From a virus: a DNA stretch of 64,000 bases. The DNA is taken from IMG/VR virus record IMGVR_UViG_3300009508_000011, positions 124,001 to 188,000 of that record; one strand, given 5' to 3'. Every line of letters starts with the position of its first letter. The first letter of the stretch is position 1. The notes beneath the pieces were generated by a model. It worked only from the letters and a program-made list of their open reading frames with translations, did no database searches and was not told the DNA's origin. Positions 8,720-18,027 of the stretch are shown piece by piece. The position numbers were made by a program, and so were the translations under genes.

Positions 8720-9298
8720 CTACCCTGTTGCTTCTAACTCATTAACTGCCTGCTCTGCTTCAATGATATCCGTAGCTGCTATGATAGCCAACCGTGAACG
8801 CATGTGTTCAGAATCAAAGAAGCATGTTTCAGCCATCCAAGGTAATAACTCATTGATGTAATCTTCTTCATCGTAGTTATCTGGTAGTAGCTTTGGCATC
8901 GCCATCCACACTTGACCTATACGAGTCTCAGGGTCTTGTTGACTGAACTCCTTAGCCATTGTGTAGTTAGCTGCCATAGCCATACCATCTGAGTTACCAG
9001 AACTTACTGTTAATGAATCTACATCAACTGTATATTCATCATTACCGTGGTCATGGACGAAACCGTAAATTACAGTCCAGTCGTGTTCTACATACTGTAG
9101 ACATTGAGATATTGCTTCAGCTAGCATTTCCCTATCTTTAAGACTAGTAAGTCCCTTAAGCATGTGTTCCATACCGACTATACTAGTTGATTCCAGAGCT
9201 GTTCCACCGATAAAGCGTAACTTACCGCCTCTTCTTTTTAACAGTCCTTGTGCCTTGCGCGCATAACGCTGGGCCTGTGCTTCATTGTTTTTCGCCAT
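8720..9298 (-). CDS. Unknown protein, 192 aa
   Basis: The start has a GAGG site and lies downstream of a class I promoter-like element at 9361-9333. The N-terminus is basic and helical (AQRYARKAQGLLKRRGGKLRF), and the rest is acidic and mostly helical. No catalytic motif is visible. It is the first gene of a two-gene unit with 8002-8715. The basic N-terminal arm could bind nucleic acid, but this is only a suggestion from composition. Confidence 0.7.
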   Translation of the reverse strand: MAKNNEAQAQRYARKAQGLLKRRGGKLRFIGGTALESTSIVGMEHMLKGLTSLKDREMLAEAISQCLQYVEHDWTVIYGFVHDHGNDEYTVDVDSLTVSSGNSDGMAMAANYTMAKEFSQQDPETRIGQVWMAMPKLLPDNYDEEDYINELLPWMAETCFFDSEHMRSRLAIIAATDIIEAEQAVNELEATG

Positions 9299-9332
9299 TT
9301 TTTAGTACCTCTTTTATTTTACTTGCAATGGA

Positions 9333-9361
9333 CATTAATAATAGGGAATGGTGTATTTTTT
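9333..9361 (-). promoter_or_regulatory. Class I promoter-like site for the gene starting at 9298
   Basis: On the minus strand AAAAAATAC (9361-9353), 15 bases, then TAATG (9337-9333). It sits in the 80-bp gap upstream of 9298. Confidence 0.55.
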
Positions 9362-9378
9362 ATTGTCACCAACAATTT

Positions 9379-9678
9379 CTATAATTTAGATTTGTTCTTA
9401 CCAGTAAGAGAGGACACCAAATACATAGTGCCTCTTTTAATACCACCCATGATTGAAGCAGGTGCCATAGAACCATTACGTGTTTCATATTCGTGAATTA
9501 TATCATCGAACGATACACGTGGGTCTAGGTCATATACATTCTTACCAGTTAGGTTTTCGATTGTTACAGGTTTACCGTCTTTAAGTACATAGACGCTATC
9601 GCTATCATCCAATTTAACTTCGTACTCAACAGGTACGGTAATTGTGCGATATTTCAGTAAGTCTACTTTATCAGACAT
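9379..9678 (-). CDS. Unknown small protein, 99 aa
   Basis: The start has an AAAAGGAA site. The protein is beta-rich at the N-terminus (YRTITVPVEYEVKLDDSDSVYVLKDGKPVTIENL), followed by a helical, weakly basic C-terminus. It lies 13 bases after the stop of 9692-10114 and is probably co-transcribed. No domain is recognised. Confidence 0.65.
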   Translation of the reverse strand: MSDKVDLLKYRTITVPVEYEVKLDDSDSVYVLKDGKPVTIENLTGKNVYDLDPRVSFDDIIHEYETRNGSMAPASIMGGIKRGTMYLVSSLTGKNKSKL

Positions 9679-9691
9679 TTTTACGTTCCTT

Positions 9692-10114
9692 TTATTTAGG
9701 ACCTTTTCTACCGCGATTTCCCAACATAGATTTTGGTTGACCCAAAGCTTGGGACCCGGCTAATGTGGAAGTGAATAATTCACCTTGTTTAATACCACCC
9801 TTACCATCTAACAATTCAGATAACTTAGGACAATCTCCAGATGCAGGCATCTCGAAATCTAATTGTTCTGGTTCCTTATTAAGGATGGACTCCTTCTTAT
9901 TGAAGCGTCCTTTTAAACCTACCTCAGTCGCGACCTTATCTTCAGTTTCAAACTGACTAGTTAAGAAATCTATTGCTAGTTCCATAGATATATTGTTTAG
10001 TTGCATTCTTGGGCTGTGGTATATAAAACCACTTGATGTTTTAGTGATGCTACCATCACCAACCTTTATGGATTTACCAACCCTAAGGTTTTCTAATTTA
10101 CTTTTTATTGACAT
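9692..10114 (-). CDS. Unknown protein, paralogous to the adjacent 95-aa protein
   Basis: This 140-residue protein starts with an ACAGGAG site. Its first 60 residues (LENLRVGKSIKVGDGSITKT, then YHSPRMQLNNISMELAIDFL) match in pattern the N-terminal region of the next gene upstream (10219-10506): Leu-x3-Gly-x-Ser-Ile, Gly-Asp-x3-Ile, Tyr-x-Ser-Pro-Arg, Ser-x-Glu-x-Ala. The rest (residues 75-140) is a polar, poorly ordered tail. A weak class II promoter-like copy lies upstream at about 10198-10219. Function unknown. Confidence 0.65.
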   Translation of the reverse strand: MSIKSKLENLRVGKSIKVGDGSITKTSSGFIYHSPRMQLNNISMELAIDFLTSQFETEDKVATEVGLKGRFNKKESILNKEPEQLDFEMPASGDCPKLSELLDGKGGIKQGELFTSTLAGSQALGQPKSMLGNRGRKGPK

Positions 10115-10218
10115 AATCTTTCTCCTGTTATTTGTTAAAGATTGTTTAGGATATTTAGATACTTGAAAGCTGTTAAGGCTTCTTGATTAGGCTCTAACCC
10201 CAATAGTATTATATATGT

Positions 10219-10506
10219 CTAAGATTTTGTTAAGGAAGCAAACCTATCTTTAATTTCTTTTATAACCTCGGGTGTGAACGTATCTTCATACATCTCTGCC
10301 ACACGTAGTTCGTAACCGAAAGAATCCTTAGCAATCTGATGTGCCTCTGTTTCACTATGTCCAGATGTTCCAAATCTAGGTGACCTGTAACTGTATGATT
10401 TGCCACCGTAGATATGTCTACCGCTAACGGTTATAGTTGCATCTGTCCCGGTATATATACTTTCCCCATGTTCCAAACCTTTAAGTCTCTCTAATAACCT
10501 ACCCAT
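10219..10506 (-). CDS. Unknown small protein, paralogue of its neighbour
   Basis: The 95-residue protein starts at ATG with an AGGG site. It shares with the 140-residue neighbour a domain of about 60 residues with the pattern GESIYTGTDATITV, then YRSPRFG and a helix with SETEAHQIA. The two genes lie head to tail with a 104-bp gap, so a local gene duplication followed by divergence is the simplest explanation. The domain is not one I can name. Confidence 0.65.
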   Translation of the reverse strand: MGRLLERLKGLEHGESIYTGTDATITVSGRHIYGGKSYSYRSPRFGTSGHSETEAHQIAKDSFGYELRVAEMYEDTFTPEVIKEIKDRFASLTKS

Positions 10507-10573
10507 GTTTATACCCTAAATCTTATTTACACCATATCAATTACCTGACCTGTAAAAAATATGATACGACATA

Positions 10574-10595
10574 GATAACGGGTTTCCCCGCTATC
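10574..10595 (-). terminator. Hairpin after the prohead protease gene
   Basis: On the minus strand GATAGCGGG-GAAA-CCCGTTATC, a nine-pair stem with one wobble, 11 bases after the stop at 10607. The T run lies about 17 bases further on, so termination may be less efficient than at other sites here. Confidence 0.55.
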
Positions 10596-10606
10596 TAGAA
10601 GAACCA

Positions 10607-11353
10607 CTACCAGCCAGCTAGCGCGCTGAGGTTGGCGACCTTGCGTTGAAAACCTTGTTGGTCAACAACTGTCATTATGTCCAGACCTGATTCCATCGAA
10701 ACACCAGATGTATCTTGGTCACGTTTCGCTGTTTCAAAATCTTCCACACCTAACTGGATAGACTCCAGAGATGGGTTACTAAACTTAGTAGCAACTGAGA
10801 TACCAGGCTCATTAACATAATCCCAAGTAACAAGCGTAGTCATGTGCTTGTACTTCTGACCAGCGATGCGAACATCACGAGTTAGTGAACGTACGGAGAA
10901 TGCAACATTCTCACTAGGGTTTTCCAATTGTTCTCTAAGTGCAGGACCCATAGGACCAGATGGTTTAACTTTACCCATCACTGCAACTACAGGGCGACCA
11001 TTAGGACCTTTAACAGTCTGTTTGTCAATCCACACTTCTTTCATGTGGAAAGCCGTACGGGTCTCCTCGATTGTACAGATACGGGTAATGTACTGGGCTT
11101 TGGTCATGCCCGGTTCCATCTTAGGGTGACCGCACTCACCACGTTGTTGACCCGTCTGTATACGACGCATCAAGGCACCAGAAGCTTCGAAAAGTTTCTG
11201 AGCAGATTTCCATGGGTATATATCACCCACTGAGTTAGGGAAATCGAAAGCACCTAGGATAACAGTATAGTAACCGTCTGCATCAGGCGTTAACTTCCCT
11301 ACCTTGTTTGTACCAGCCAAAGCAGTACAGTTGTAAAAGACTTTATCCGTCAT
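10607..11353 (-). CDS. Prohead protease (T4 gp21-like, S80 family)
   Basis: This is the predicted capsid-maturation serine protease, which cleaves scaffold and internal head proteins before packaging. The start chosen is the ATG at 11353 (MTDKVFYN), preceded by GGAG; the upstream ATG has no site. In this 248-residue numbering, GECGHP places the catalytic His at 76, matching GELNHP of T4 gp21. NVAFSVRSLTRD places the nucleophile Ser at 153, matching the VSSRGLGS region. A beta segment (VVAVMGKVKPSGPMG) between them fits the fold. It lies in the RNA polymerase/virion gene block; phiKZ also has its protease (gp175) near the virion polymerase genes. Assignment is from motif order, not alignment. 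Confidence 0.75.
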   Translation of the reverse strand: MTDKVFYNCTALAGTNKVGKLTPDADGYYTVILGAFDFPNSVGDIYPWKSAQKLFEASGALMRRIQTGQQRGECGHPKMEPGMTKAQYITRICTIEETRTAFHMKEVWIDKQTVKGPNGRPVVAVMGKVKPSGPMGPALREQLENPSENVAFSVRSLTRDVRIAGQKYKHMTTLVTWDYVNEPGISVATKFSNPSLESIQLGVEDFETAKRDQDTSGVSMESGLDIMTVVDQQGFQRKVANLSALAGW

Positions 11354-11403
11354 CAGTATCCAACTCCACAAAAAGTAGTTATAAGCAGCAAGCTCTCAAA
11401 CAA

Positions 11404-12144
11404 TTAACGTCGTAAGAGGTCTTCTACGCCTTCAGTCTGTTTTGTTTCAGTTACTAATGCAGATGATAAACCATCGTTGAAGTAGTTACCCATGAGCTTA
11501 GCAGTGGTGTTTGTAGCACCCAACTCAATGTTCTTGAGAGAGATATAACTAACTCCACCGTCACCTAACATTTCAGGATGTTCGAACTCTGCCTGTGATT
11601 TAAGAGCATGTCTCAAATACTTTGTTCTATCCTTTACCTGTCTAGATAAACTAGCAGCGATAAGTTCAAGAATGGCAGGGTCAACATTCAAGTCTGTACC
11701 TGCATGTTTAATGGCCGTATCGAATAACTCAGATAAATCATTGTAGTTTATAAACCAAGGTACATCACCTTTGGAATAAAAGTGGTCAGATATATAGTAA
11801 ACTAATACAGCTGATTGTACTAACTTCAATGACTTAGCAATTGTGGTACCTGCTTCGAAAAACAGCTCAATGAATTCTTCATCTTCAATTACAACACTAC
11901 GAGTACTGGTTGGCGTTAAATCGATATTGGCACATACTTTCATTACTGAATAGTCGTTACCTATTACGATTGGGAATATAGCCACAGTACGTGTGTTAGG
12001 ACCAAAGGTAGCCAAGTTACGAGTACGGTACTTAAGAGGGATATAAATCCGAGTTTCTTTTTTAGCCACTAGACTACCGTCTTTGGCTTTAGTCAGTTGC
12101 GACATTACCGCATCTGGTTTTCTAATGAGTTTTGAGATATCCAT
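11404..12144 (-). CDS. Unknown protein, probably structural, 246 aa
   Basis: Three in-frame ATGs occur at 12156, 12147 and 12144. The last has the best spacing from GGGGA and is used here. A hairpin without a T tract (12159-12178) ends just before these codons and could affect translation. The protein is mixed: beta segments at residues 30-75, helices from about 95 (EEFIELFFEAGTTIAKSLKLVQSAVLVYYISDHF) and a polar C-terminus. It sits between the prohead protease and the polymerase block, where phiKZ-like phages keep virion genes. No specific function is assigned. Confidence 0.65.
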   Translation of the reverse strand: MDISKLIRKPDAVMSQLTKAKDGSLVAKKETRIYIPLKYRTRNLATFGPNTRTVAIFPIVIGNDYSVMKVCANIDLTPTSTRSVVIEDEEFIELFFEAGTTIAKSLKLVQSAVLVYYISDHFYSKGDVPWFINYNDLSELFDTAIKHAGTDLNVDPAILELIAASLSRQVKDRTKYLRHALKSQAEFEHPEMLGDGGVSYISLKNIELGATNTTAKLMGNYFNDGLSSALVTETKQTEGVEDLLRR

Positions 12145-12158
12145 CATATTCCCCATAG

Positions 12159-12178
12159 AGTGGAGAGCCGAAGCCCTC
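12159..12178 (-). other. Hairpin before the 246-aa gene
   Basis: On the minus strand GGAGGGC-TTCG-GCTCTCC, a seven-pair stem with one G-T wobble. No T run follows, and the next gene starts within 20 bases, so this looks like an intercistronic processing or translation-control hairpin rather than a terminator. Confidence 0.5.
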
Positions 12179-12192
12179 CATTCATTTTAAGA

Positions 12193-13566
12193 CTATGCTC
12201 GTTCAGTAGTTAGCTGTGCAGCCAACCATTCGCCAACAAGGTCGATGGTTACTAACGTAGCCGCTTCACGTTGTGTGAGTGACTCATCGTTAGACATGTG
12301 TTCCATGATACCAGTCAATACAGAATATGCATTGTAATCAGGGAATACAGAACCACATACTGCACGCAATACATAGTTATCCAAATCGAACTTCTTACGG
12401 AATGGGTTAGCCTTAAGCCAATCTTTAACATCACGTACAGTTACAGGTGCAATACCTTCAGGTAATTCTTTAGCATTGATAACTTCACCAACTACTTGAA
12501 TGATTGCATTATGAACATTCGCTTCGTATTCGTTTTGTAAACGACTTTGAAGGATACGTTCATTTACCTGTACAGCCTTTTCACCACCGTAAGCATCTTC
12601 CAACAAGTCTTTATAGACAGGTCGTGCGATACCACGAAGACAAGCACCAATGATTGCTTCTGGTTTACCGCCTTCTTTAATAAAGCGACGATATACTTCA
12701 GCATGGACACGGATGTCTGCACCAGTAGCAGAGGCAGGTGGCATATGTTCAATCATGTCATTTTGACGATTGATACGTTCAGCACGACGTAAGTTTTGGA
12801 AGATACGACGACCAAACTCAGCAACGAAGTAACCAGTACGCTCACGGAAGTAAGCTAGGTCTGCAGTAACACCATCTGGAACATTCATGTTAAAGCTACG
12901 GGCAAGAACGAATGCAACTACGGCTTCTGCTTGATAAGAACCGCTACCGCTAAAGTAATCACCTTTACCTAAAAAGTACTCATCGTAAACACGAGTAACT
13001 ATGTCGGCACTGCTTTCAACTAAAATAGTAAGCTCTTTATCAACACTTGACATACCAGTTTTAACACGAGCAATCAAATCTTCAGCTGATATTTCAGGCA
13101 TGATGTTACCAAGTGGAGATAACTCAAGTTGTGGTTGACTTTTAAAACGGTCTACCATGTCTTGTAACCCAGCAACGTTATACACTGGTGGCATACTAAC
13201 TTCAACGATTGAGTTACGCAACTCTTGTAGAGGTGCTTCATCAAGATGTTTAGATACGCGTTCAAATACATCGGTAACAGTAGGACGTACAAGTTCACGA
13301 GCAAACTTAAGTTGTTTCTGTACAGCTTCCGCCGCAATAGATACCAACTCATCAATTGCTTGTGAGTGTTCCTGTTCACCCAATACATCTTTAGACTCAC
13401 TGGCAGCTACTAGAGCAACGTCGATGTCTTCAGCCTTAGGCAGTGTACCGATAGCGCTGTTAAGTACCGCTAGTGGCGTATCAGCCATTGGTAGTACTAC
13501 GGTTCCTGTTTGCTCAGCTACCTGAGCAAGGGAATAGATAGAGGTAACACTTTGACGTGAAATCAT
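12193..13566 (-). CDS. Unknown protein, probably virion, 457 aa
   Basis: The start ATG overlaps the stop of the upstream 63-codon gene by one base (TAATG) and has GGGGGTAAAG in front. The protein is almost entirely helical. It has a low-complexity N-terminal third (AEDIDVALVAASESKD), a long central helical region with basic patches (GRRIFQNLRRAERINRQN) and a helical C-terminus. No enzyme motif is seen. An extended helical N-terminus near a prohead protease gene would suit a protein trimmed during head maturation, but I cannot point to a definite cleavage site. Confidence 0.7.
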   Translation of the reverse strand: MISRQSVTSIYSLAQVAEQTGTVVLPMADTPLAVLNSAIGTLPKAEDIDVALVAASESKDVLGEQEHSQAIDELVSIAAEAVQKQLKFARELVRPTVTDVFERVSKHLDEAPLQELRNSIVEVSMPPVYNVAGLQDMVDRFKSQPQLELSPLGNIMPEISAEDLIARVKTGMSSVDKELTILVESSADIVTRVYDEYFLGKGDYFSGSGSYQAEAVVAFVLARSFNMNVPDGVTADLAYFRERTGYFVAEFGRRIFQNLRRAERINRQNDMIEHMPPASATGADIRVHAEVYRRFIKEGGKPEAIIGACLRGIARPVYKDLLEDAYGGEKAVQVNERILQSRLQNEYEANVHNAIIQVVGEVINAKELPEGIAPVTVRDVKDWLKANPFRKKFDLDNYVLRAVCGSVFPDYNAYSVLTGIMEHMSNDESLTQREAATLVTIDLVGEWLAAQLTTERA

Positions 13567-13757
13567 TATGCTTTACCCCCATTAATCATTAATGACTTAG
13601 AGATGCGAGCAGTAAGAGAATCCTTAACGGTTTCCTTTACCTGTACACCACCGACTTGGTCAGAAGCTTCATTACCAGCAACTTTCTGAACCACACGAGC
13701 GCCTAACTCCACTGCATTAGCAAGAGTGGCATATGTGATATGGTTTCTATTTTTCAT
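13566..13757 (-). CDS. Small unknown protein, 63 aa
   Basis: This short gene links the polymerase beta gene and the 457-residue gene and overlaps the latter by one base. It is helical and polar (ATLANAVELGARVVQKVAGNEASDQ). Its own ribosome site is weak, because a hairpin lies just upstream (13770-13788). The start-stop overlap with the next gene and the conserved coding sense support its being real. Confidence 0.55.
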   Translation of the reverse strand: MKNRNHITYATLANAVELGARVVQKVAGNEASDQVGGVQVKETVKDSLTARISKSLMINGGKA

Positions 13758-13769
13758 AGTGTTCAGTAA

Positions 13770-13788
13770 GGGGAGCGATTAACTCCCC
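13770..13788 (-). terminator. Hairpin after the RNA polymerase beta gene
   Basis: On the minus strand GGGGAG, seven-base loop, CTCCCC, nine bases after the stop at 13798. No T run follows, so it is a weak or partial terminator that may lower expression of the genes downstream of the polymerase. Confidence 0.45.
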
Positions 13789-13797
13789 ACTCCTTTA

Positions 13798-16700
13798 TTA
13801 CAAATTTGTAAAGTATGTGTCCGCTACCTTTTTGGAGAGAACCTCTAACACACGATTCGTAGTTCCCATTACATCGGGACTAAGTACGATACGGTTAGCA
13901 ATCGATTGACGCCCAAAGATTACATCAATAGGCTCACCGCTCTCTGTTTCATTAGTACCAGTCATTACACGACCAATGATGGTTTTCAACTGGTTACCAA
14001 GTACCGCTTTGTCACCAACGCCTGCAGGCAGCGACTTAGTGATATATACCTTGATAACAGCTTGGTCCATTACTAGACGTCTCCCTTCGACATTAATCGG
14101 TTCCTTTACCTGTCCGGTAAGGGCACCATCAATCTCTAGACGTTTGACTCTTTCAGCTCGTTCTTTATCAGCACGATTGATAACAGTCTTAAGAGTTTTA
14201 GACATGTCTGACGTTTCGCCATTGTAGAGAACTTCAATTTTCTCTACCACACCTTTACTCTTCGCCTTAGGGTTTAACTGACCTAACGCTTTCAAAGATT
14301 CCGCACTATCACTGTCGAATAATGTATTATCGGCCGTTAGTGGGTCCTCTAGCGTACATAGGATAGTTTCTAAATCTACTTCATCTCCTACTTTAACCAA
14401 ATTTAAAATACCTTGATTAAAGTCTAAAACGATGTTTCTTACTTCAGTAACTTCAGTCGATAAACCGTACCCAAGTTCTTCAGATACAGCACATGAATCC
14501 TCAAGGGTATCAACAGATTCCATCAAGGCTACATTAACCAACGCACCAGCTTTCCAGTTAACTTGAGTGTTATCGAAATAATCACGTTCAAAGAAACCAG
14601 TGTTATAAGACAGGACATGTCCAGCTTTAAACTTCTGACCTTTAGTTAAGTCAGATGCAATACGTTGCGGTACGTTAGTACCATTTACTGTACCGTAGAT
14701 TGTACCAAGTTCAATCTTAGTGGAAGTACCATCTTTGTAATCCACCGACAAATGACTCTCGCCTATATCAGTAACCTTACCGTCCTGTTCTGCAACATAT
14801 GCAAACATTGGGTCGACTCGATGAGCAAGTACCTGTTCGTATCCAGTTGTTAAAGGCATTACCTTATAATTATCAGCGGCTACACCGTGAGAATGTTGAA
14901 TACTAATAAAGTTAGTACGTTTAGGGTCATCACTGGTAGCACCAGGTGATAAGATAGCTGAGGTAGATAACAACTGAGATGATGAAGCATCCTTAGCCTT
15001 AACTCGTTTCGTAGTACCCCTAAGTGAATTGAAATTAGGGTCTGCTGACAAGTAAGTGTTGATTGCTACTGAACCAGAGTCAACTGTTGCCTCTGAGATA
15101 ACACCCATATCGTTCTGGTGGTAAACACGAGAACTAGCAACCATTGAACGAGCGGAACGTCCACCATCACCAGAGTAAGTAACTAACTCTTTCTCTTTAA
15201 GGTTATGGATTGGATTCAACTCTTCTACTGTTTTAGTAGTGGCGTCTTTAAGGACATCCATCCACACAGCTTTTGGATTCATCTCAATACGTGACTGTGA
15301 ACTCATAGGCTGAGACTGTTGTTTACGAATAGAAGCTATTAGCTCCTTGTAAATAAAGCCAGGCATACGTTCATAGCCTTTAATACGCATGTACTCAGTA
15401 TCGGTTTCGTCTGGAGTACGGTCGTCTTTTAATAGCTCCACAGCTTTGACCACCAACCCTTCGAATGTACGAGGCTCTTTACGCTCTTCCAATATACCAT
15501 CGGTAATTGGGTCAATGAACATTGGTTGTAACAAGTCCATCTCACGAATGAATCGTAAACCTACACCACGTGATTCTAGTACTGGCTGATACACAGTCTT
15601 CTTATCAAACTCATCACGATTGAATTGTTTAATAGCAGAGCGATATTCGTAGAAGCCATTTAGTATCATGGTTACCTGAGGGTCATCGGTATTATATACC
15701 AAGGTCTCATCTTTAAAGACTACCCCTGCCTCACCATCTTCCAATTCTAAACGTTGTCCCTTAGGAACACTTCTAGTCTTAGCATTTAGGATACGTAACA
15801 GTTTAGATAGACCTAGCATGTAACCGAGTACTACGCCAGCCGGGATACCAGTAGAGTAAATCTTGACTTCAGCCATATCGTTCGGTTCGCGACCAAGGTC
15901 AGTACCGAGCAAACTAGCCAAACCGCCAATAGTATCAACACTGCCATCACTGCCATGATAATGATACAACCCAGAGTTATCCAAGGTAATGAATCTATCA
16001 CCTTTTGCTTTACCGCAGACCACATGTCCACGACGCTCAAGCTTCTTAAGTATTGTCTCACCGTATAACTCCTCACGTTTAGAATACTCGTAAGACATAA
16101 CCCCAGAGTTACAAGTAAAGCCCAATACGCCTTTGGCCATACCACTATATACTGGCGGAACCTTAGCTGACTTGTTACTAGCATCGCCCTGTCGAATATT
16201 AGTTACTACATCATTGGTATCATCAACACCCATGTGTATAACTTTCTTACGTTGCCATGCTGAACGGTCATATACCGCCTTAGGGCTTCTGGTAACGAAC
16301 AATTTACCATAGTAACTTGTAAGGGCTACTGTATCCGCTTTGGTTTTACGGATTGGTAAATCACCACGTTGCTTAGCCATGTGATAGGTAACGCCATTAG
16401 CTGTAAACTTACCATTCTTATCTACACTAGGTAGCTTAACATGAACAGTAGACGGCTTACCACCAAGTGGGGTAAACTGTATCGAGTAATGGTCGTACTT
16501 ATTAGCGGCGTCAACTACAGTTTCTTTTTTGAAACCAGTAACTGCAATACCAGTGTTTTGAACATTGAGTACCATTGAGGCTATATCTTTCTCCATCACT
16601 TTTTCGATGTAATGGGAATCCATAGTCTTCAATGACGATTTAAGCATCGTCTTATCTAATACGCCATCTAGTTCTGGAGCACTCCACTCTGGCACAACAA

Positions 16701-17769
16701 GGTCGCTTGCATTAACCGTGGCTTGTTCGTCGAGCGTACCATCGCCAGTCGTTGCTTCGATAGTCTTGAAAGTGTTGGCCAGACGTATGGCGCGTTTATA
16801 TTCCGGTAGCGACATTTGACCAGAGTCTCTAAGTTCTCTGGCCTTGACCTCAACTGTAGCAGTGCGGTCATTAAGATAGACATTGGTAGATAAGTCCAAG
16901 TCTTCTTCTGTAAAGTCTTCTTCTGTTGCATTGGTAACAGTCTCCAATTGTTGAATCTTGGTGATGTAGTTAACAAAAGTCTTATCGAAGATTCCATTAA
17001 TGGATTCACCGTCGTCAAGCTTCTCTTGTTTCCACTGCTGGAACTCACCTAGATTAAGAACACTGAATTTACCACCACGAATGAACACAAGGTTTACGTA
17101 TCGGATATTATCACCAAGGATAGTATCTAATTCATGTACGCCCTGAGTACAATACTGCCAGAGGTAAAAGAAATTAAGAGATTCAGGTTTCTTGAACGCT
17201 TCTAGAGATTCTAGAGTAGGCTTCTTATTGAGAAGCTTAAACTCTTCTAGAGTAGGTAGAACATCAGGTATCTCTATATGGATAAATTGGTTACGTAAAG
17301 TATCACCAGTATACTTAGCAACGTTATCCCATAATGTACGGTTAAGGTTATTCCATTCGTACCAACTGGATAGGGCATTGCGAGTATAGCGATATAGGTG
17401 AGGAACTATTGCGTAGTTTATAACCACCAAGTTATTAGCGTCACGTACACCTTGTTCAAACTTTCTCAATTGACGAATCTTACGATTGCGTTTATGGTAA
17501 GCTTTTACACGTGAGCGTAATTCGGTAGTTCTTCGACGAGGTCTACCCTGCTCCGCCGTTAACTCTTCGATATGCCAACAATGACTAGAGTCACGTCCGT
17601 TAAACAACGGTCCGTCTTGGTCTGGACCATTATCAGTATCATCTGTAGGCATGTAGTGCAGTAGTGATTCTTTTGGAATAACTAAAGAAGTGACGTCAGT
17701 AAATATTGGAGATTTTAGTTTCTCAAAGTTACGTACGCCAAACTTCCTATAAAATTCTGGATAAAGCAT
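13798..17769 (-). CDS. DNA-directed RNA polymerase beta-like subunit
   Basis: This 1323-residue protein is a catalytic-core subunit of a phage-coded multisubunit RNA polymerase. Its length is near that of bacterial beta (about 1340), so beta is not split here. Motifs run in beta order. GATSDDPKRTNFISIQHSHGV (near residue 940) fits the region carrying the conserved Asn/Arg of the active-site fork. GVVEKIEVLYNGE (near 1165) follows. KVYITKSLPAGVGDKAVLGNQLKTIIG (near 1240) fits the beta GDK...GNKG segment, though the usual RHGNKG has become VLGNQLK. The AGGGG site supports the ATG start. It lies downstream of the beta'-like gene on the same strand. By synteny with phiKZ gp178 it most likely belongs to the virion polymerase injected with the DNA; that detail is inference. 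Confidence 0.85.
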   Translation of the reverse strand: MLYPEFYRKFGVRNFEKLKSPIFTDVTSLVIPKESLLHYMPTDDTDNGPDQDGPLFNGRDSSHCWHIEELTAEQGRPRRRTTELRSRVKAYHKRNRKIRQLRKFEQGVRDANNLVVINYAIVPHLYRYTRNALSSWYEWNNLNRTLWDNVAKYTGDTLRNQFIHIEIPDVLPTLEEFKLLNKKPTLESLEAFKKPESLNFFYLWQYCTQGVHELDTILGDNIRYVNLVFIRGGKFSVLNLGEFQQWKQEKLDDGESINGIFDKTFVNYITKIQQLETVTNATEEDFTEEDLDLSTNVYLNDRTATVEVKARELRDSGQMSLPEYKRAIRLANTFKTIEATTGDGTLDEQATVNASDLVVPEWSAPELDGVLDKTMLKSSLKTMDSHYIEKVMEKDIASMVLNVQNTGIAVTGFKKETVVDAANKYDHYSIQFTPLGGKPSTVHVKLPSVDKNGKFTANGVTYHMAKQRGDLPIRKTKADTVALTSYYGKLFVTRSPKAVYDRSAWQRKKVIHMGVDDTNDVVTNIRQGDASNKSAKVPPVYSGMAKGVLGFTCNSGVMSYEYSKREELYGETILKKLERRGHVVCGKAKGDRFITLDNSGLYHYHGSDGSVDTIGGLASLLGTDLGREPNDMAEVKIYSTGIPAGVVLGYMLGLSKLLRILNAKTRSVPKGQRLELEDGEAGVVFKDETLVYNTDDPQVTMILNGFYEYRSAIKQFNRDEFDKKTVYQPVLESRGVGLRFIREMDLLQPMFIDPITDGILEERKEPRTFEGLVVKAVELLKDDRTPDETDTEYMRIKGYERMPGFIYKELIASIRKQQSQPMSSQSRIEMNPKAVWMDVLKDATTKTVEELNPIHNLKEKELVTYSGDGGRSARSMVASSRVYHQNDMGVISEATVDSGSVAINTYLSADPNFNSLRGTTKRVKAKDASSSQLLSTSAILSPGATSDDPKRTNFISIQHSHGVAADNYKVMPLTTGYEQVLAHRVDPMFAYVAEQDGKVTDIGESHLSVDYKDGTSTKIELGTIYGTVNGTNVPQRIASDLTKGQKFKAGHVLSYNTGFFERDYFDNTQVNWKAGALVNVALMESVDTLEDSCAVSEELGYGLSTEVTEVRNIVLDFNQGILNLVKVGDEVDLETILCTLEDPLTADNTLFDSDSAESLKALGQLNPKAKSKGVVEKIEVLYNGETSDMSKTLKTVINRADKERAERVKRLEIDGALTGQVKEPINVEGRRLVMDQAVIKVYITKSLPAGVGDKAVLGNQLKTIIGRVMTGTNETESGEPIDVIFGRQSIANRIVLSPDVMGTTNRVLEVLSKKVADTYFTNL

Positions 17770-17778
17770 TACTTACCC

Positions 17779-18027
17779 CTAAGTAAAGGTGGTGAATATT
17801 TGTTCGAATATGTTACCCTCGAAAACCGCATACACACCTTCGCGATTTCTTACGATATATTTACCGCTGGCTACATATGTTGGAGTACCACTAACTGTAA
17901 GCCTTACTCCGCCGTCTGGACCTTTAGTGATGACACCATTACCCCAATCAACTATTTGTTGTTGAGTAACGGTATCCTGTCCCACTTTACGCCATTCGAC
18001 TATGTCTGCTGATAGAGCTGCTCGCAT
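17779..18027 (-). CDS. Small unknown protein between polymerase genes, 82 aa
   Basis: The ATG overlaps the stop of the upstream Cys/His gene by one base (TAATG). The protein is beta-rich (GGVRLTVSGTPTYVASGKYIVRNREGVYAVFEGNIF). It sits inside the beta' to beta operon, nine bases before the beta gene's ATG, so it is made with the polymerase. It could be an accessory polymerase protein, but there is no sequence motif to support that. Confidence 0.6.
   Translation of the reverse strand: MRAALSADIVEWRKVGQDTVTQQQIVDWGNGVITKGPDGGVRLTVSGTPTYVASGKYIVRNREGVYAVFEGNIFEQIFTTFT

Noticed and set aside
10552-10562. AAAAAATATG on the + strand as a promoter
   Set aside because: It points against the flanking minus-strand genes and serves the hairpin terminator of the prohead protease gene instead.
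12159-12178. Terminator before the 246-aa gene
   Set aside because: The hairpin has no T tract and lies within 20 bases of the start codon inside an operon; kept only as a hairpin.
13157-13525. 122-codon frame antisense to the 457-aa gene
   Set aside because: No ribosome site and opposite to a well-supported gene; typical antisense shadow. Same reasoning for similar antisense frames inside the polymerase, tape-measure and SbcC-like genes.
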